DNA from: JAICWP01 sp035252015
GTDB taxonomy: Bacteria > Acidobacteriota > Terriglobia > Terriglobales > Acidobacteriaceae
Reading direction: 5' to 3'
Assembly: GCA_035252015.1 (NCBI GenBank)
Contig: DATFDP010000228.1
Span: forward strand, 4,794-68,793
Length of the DNA: 64,000 bases
The notes under the pieces are model-generated. The model was not told the origin of the DNA. It did no database searches and saw nothing but the letters and a program-made list of their open reading frames with translations. The translations under genes were made by a program, and so were the position numbers. Shown piece after piece: positions 63,351-64,000 of the stretch (its first letter is position 1; each line of letters begins with the position of its first letter).

Positions 63351-64000
63351 GTGCGTAACCGTATTCTTGCCTTTGCCGCTTTGTTTTTAGCCCTCACCCC
63401 GCTCCTGTTGGCTGCTCCTGCCGGCAAGGTCGAGCCCATTGGCCCGCTGACCGACTCGGCCGCTTCGGACGCACTGAAAAAGGCAGTGGAACCAACCGGC
63501 TACCGCGTTCTGCTGGATGACGGCAGCGAGTGGTGCAAAATCTGGCTGCGTGCTGGCGTCCCGGCGAGTGGCAAGACCGAGGTTGAAGGCGCGCTCTTTC
63601 CCCAACTCGCTGAATCCACGCTGATTGGTGTGATCTCCTTCAGCAAGCCGGCTACTGATTACCGCGGCCAGGCGGTTCAGCCCGGCCTTTATACCCTGCG
63701 TTACGAACTGCTGCCTAATGACGGCAACCACCTGGGAGTCGCCGATAACCGCGATTTCGCTTTGCTGGTGCGTGCTGCCGACGACTCCGATCCCAACGCC
63801 AACTTCGATTTCAAGCAGCTCGTCGCGCTTAGCCGTAAAGCCACGGGCACCGGCCATCCCGGCCCCATCAACCTGGTGCAACCCGCCAGCGACACCGTTC
63901 CGGCAATCACCAACGACGGCCAGGAGCACTGGGTTTTTGCCGACAAGCTGAAGATGCAGCCCGGCGAGCCGTTGCTGCTCGGGATCGTGGTGAAGGGCAA
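63351..64000 (+). CDS. Secreted protein of unknown function (3'-truncated)
   Basis: This frame runs off the right edge. From GTG 63351 (with GGAGGA just upstream; an in-frame ATG lies at 63339) it encodes a signal peptide (MRNRILAFAALFLALTPLLLAAPA) and at least 190 further residues. The visible part has beta-rich segments (GYRVLLDDGSEWCKIWLRAG, GVISFSKPATDYRG, LYTLRYELLPNDGNH). No family is recognised with certainty. Codon usage and the signal support a real gene. Confidence 0.8.
   Translation, partial: MRNRILAFAALFLALTPLLLAAPAGKVEPIGPLTDSAASDALKKAVEPTGYRVLLDDGSEWCKIWLRAGVPASGKTEVEGALFPQLAESTLIGVISFSKPATDYRGQAVQPGLYTLRYELLPNDGNHLGVADNRDFALLVRAADDSDPNANFDFKQLVALSRKATGTGHPGPINLVQPASDTVPAITNDGQEHWVFADKLKMQPGEPLLLGIVVKG

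Noticed and set aside
63387..63929. 180-residue minus-strand frame
   Set aside because: It is antisense to the cut secreted-protein gene, which has a ribosome site and signal peptide.

Overview
The window looks like a chromosomal segment of a GC-rich, Gram-negative bacterium of the phylum Acidobacteriota, most likely a Koribacter/Terriglobia-type lineage. This is inferred from gene content: a VWFA protein of the acidobacterial type, a 1315-residue Oar-like TonB-dependent receptor with an N-terminal carboxypeptidase-regulatory domain, a SYLF lipid-binding protein, many single-domain PilZ and receiver proteins, and a dense set of degenerate intergenic word repeats. No rRNA, tRNA, CRISPR array, phage, plasmid or intact transposase was seen. 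Both window edges cut genes.

Layout. 1-3.4 kb: 3' part of a CDP-alcohol phosphatidyltransferase, a Tat-type aldo/keto reductase, two membrane proteins and a Lys/Ala/Glu-repeat secreted peptide. 3.6-6.4 kb: small signalling genes (sensorless histidine kinase, PilZ, single receiver) with long non-coding gaps. 6.7-13.8 kb: FAD oxidoreductase, a small zincin with a translationally coupled membrane protein, a periplasmic M48 protease, DMT transporters including a coupled half-size pair, and Dps. 13.9-18 kb: envelope proteins (SYLF, VWFA, HtrA/Do protease, TonB C-terminal protein). 18-21.8 kb: LemA-DUF2207 operon and an overlapping three-gene inner-membrane module of ElaB/YqjD-YqjE type. 22-24 kb: PilZ, a LuxR-type regulator with a degenerate receiver, and a single receiver. 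24.2-33 kb: PruA, a GH16-like lipoprotein, a secreted MetX-like hydrolase and the TonB-dependent receptor. 33-41.1 kb: a minus-strand run encoding TolC, adaptor and RND pump, followed by a membrane protein and a LolA-like protein. 41.2-48.4 kb: two large soluble sensor kinases flanking an orphan SucA. 48.6-53 kb: stress and repair genes (OsmC, MsrB), threonine dehydrogenase, DinB-like, PilZ and ABM proteins. 53-57 kb: an OmpR-type two-component system divergent from 2-amino-3-ketobutyrate CoA ligase. 57-61.3 kb: a Tat-exported molybdenum hydroxylase operon (2Fe-2S, Mo, FAD subunits) with a translationally coupled six-cysteine small protein. 61.5-64 kb: membrane/DUF1326 proteins and a cut secreted protein.

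How it fits together. PruA, Tdh, Kbl and SucA point to amino-acid catabolism feeding the TCA cycle, with threonine going to glycine plus acetyl-CoA. The envelope group (HtrA, M48, LolA-like, RND-TolC, TonB, SYLF) handles envelope quality control and export. OsmC, MsrB and Dps form an oxidative-stress set.

The most unusual material is intergenic. At least ten gaps carry imperfect inverted repeats built from short recurring words (GGTAGTTGGT, AGTACTGGGTACT, GTCAGGAGTCAG, GAAACTTTG types). Several lie between convergent genes and one spans a stop codon. Two other repeat families are present: a GTCATCCTGAG-GGACCT element in two copies, and a REP/BIME-like hairpin cluster near the right end. Protein-level oddities are a non-phosphorylatable receiver, an N-terminally short SucA, an inserted domain in the Mo-hydroxylase large subunit, and two very small ORFs.
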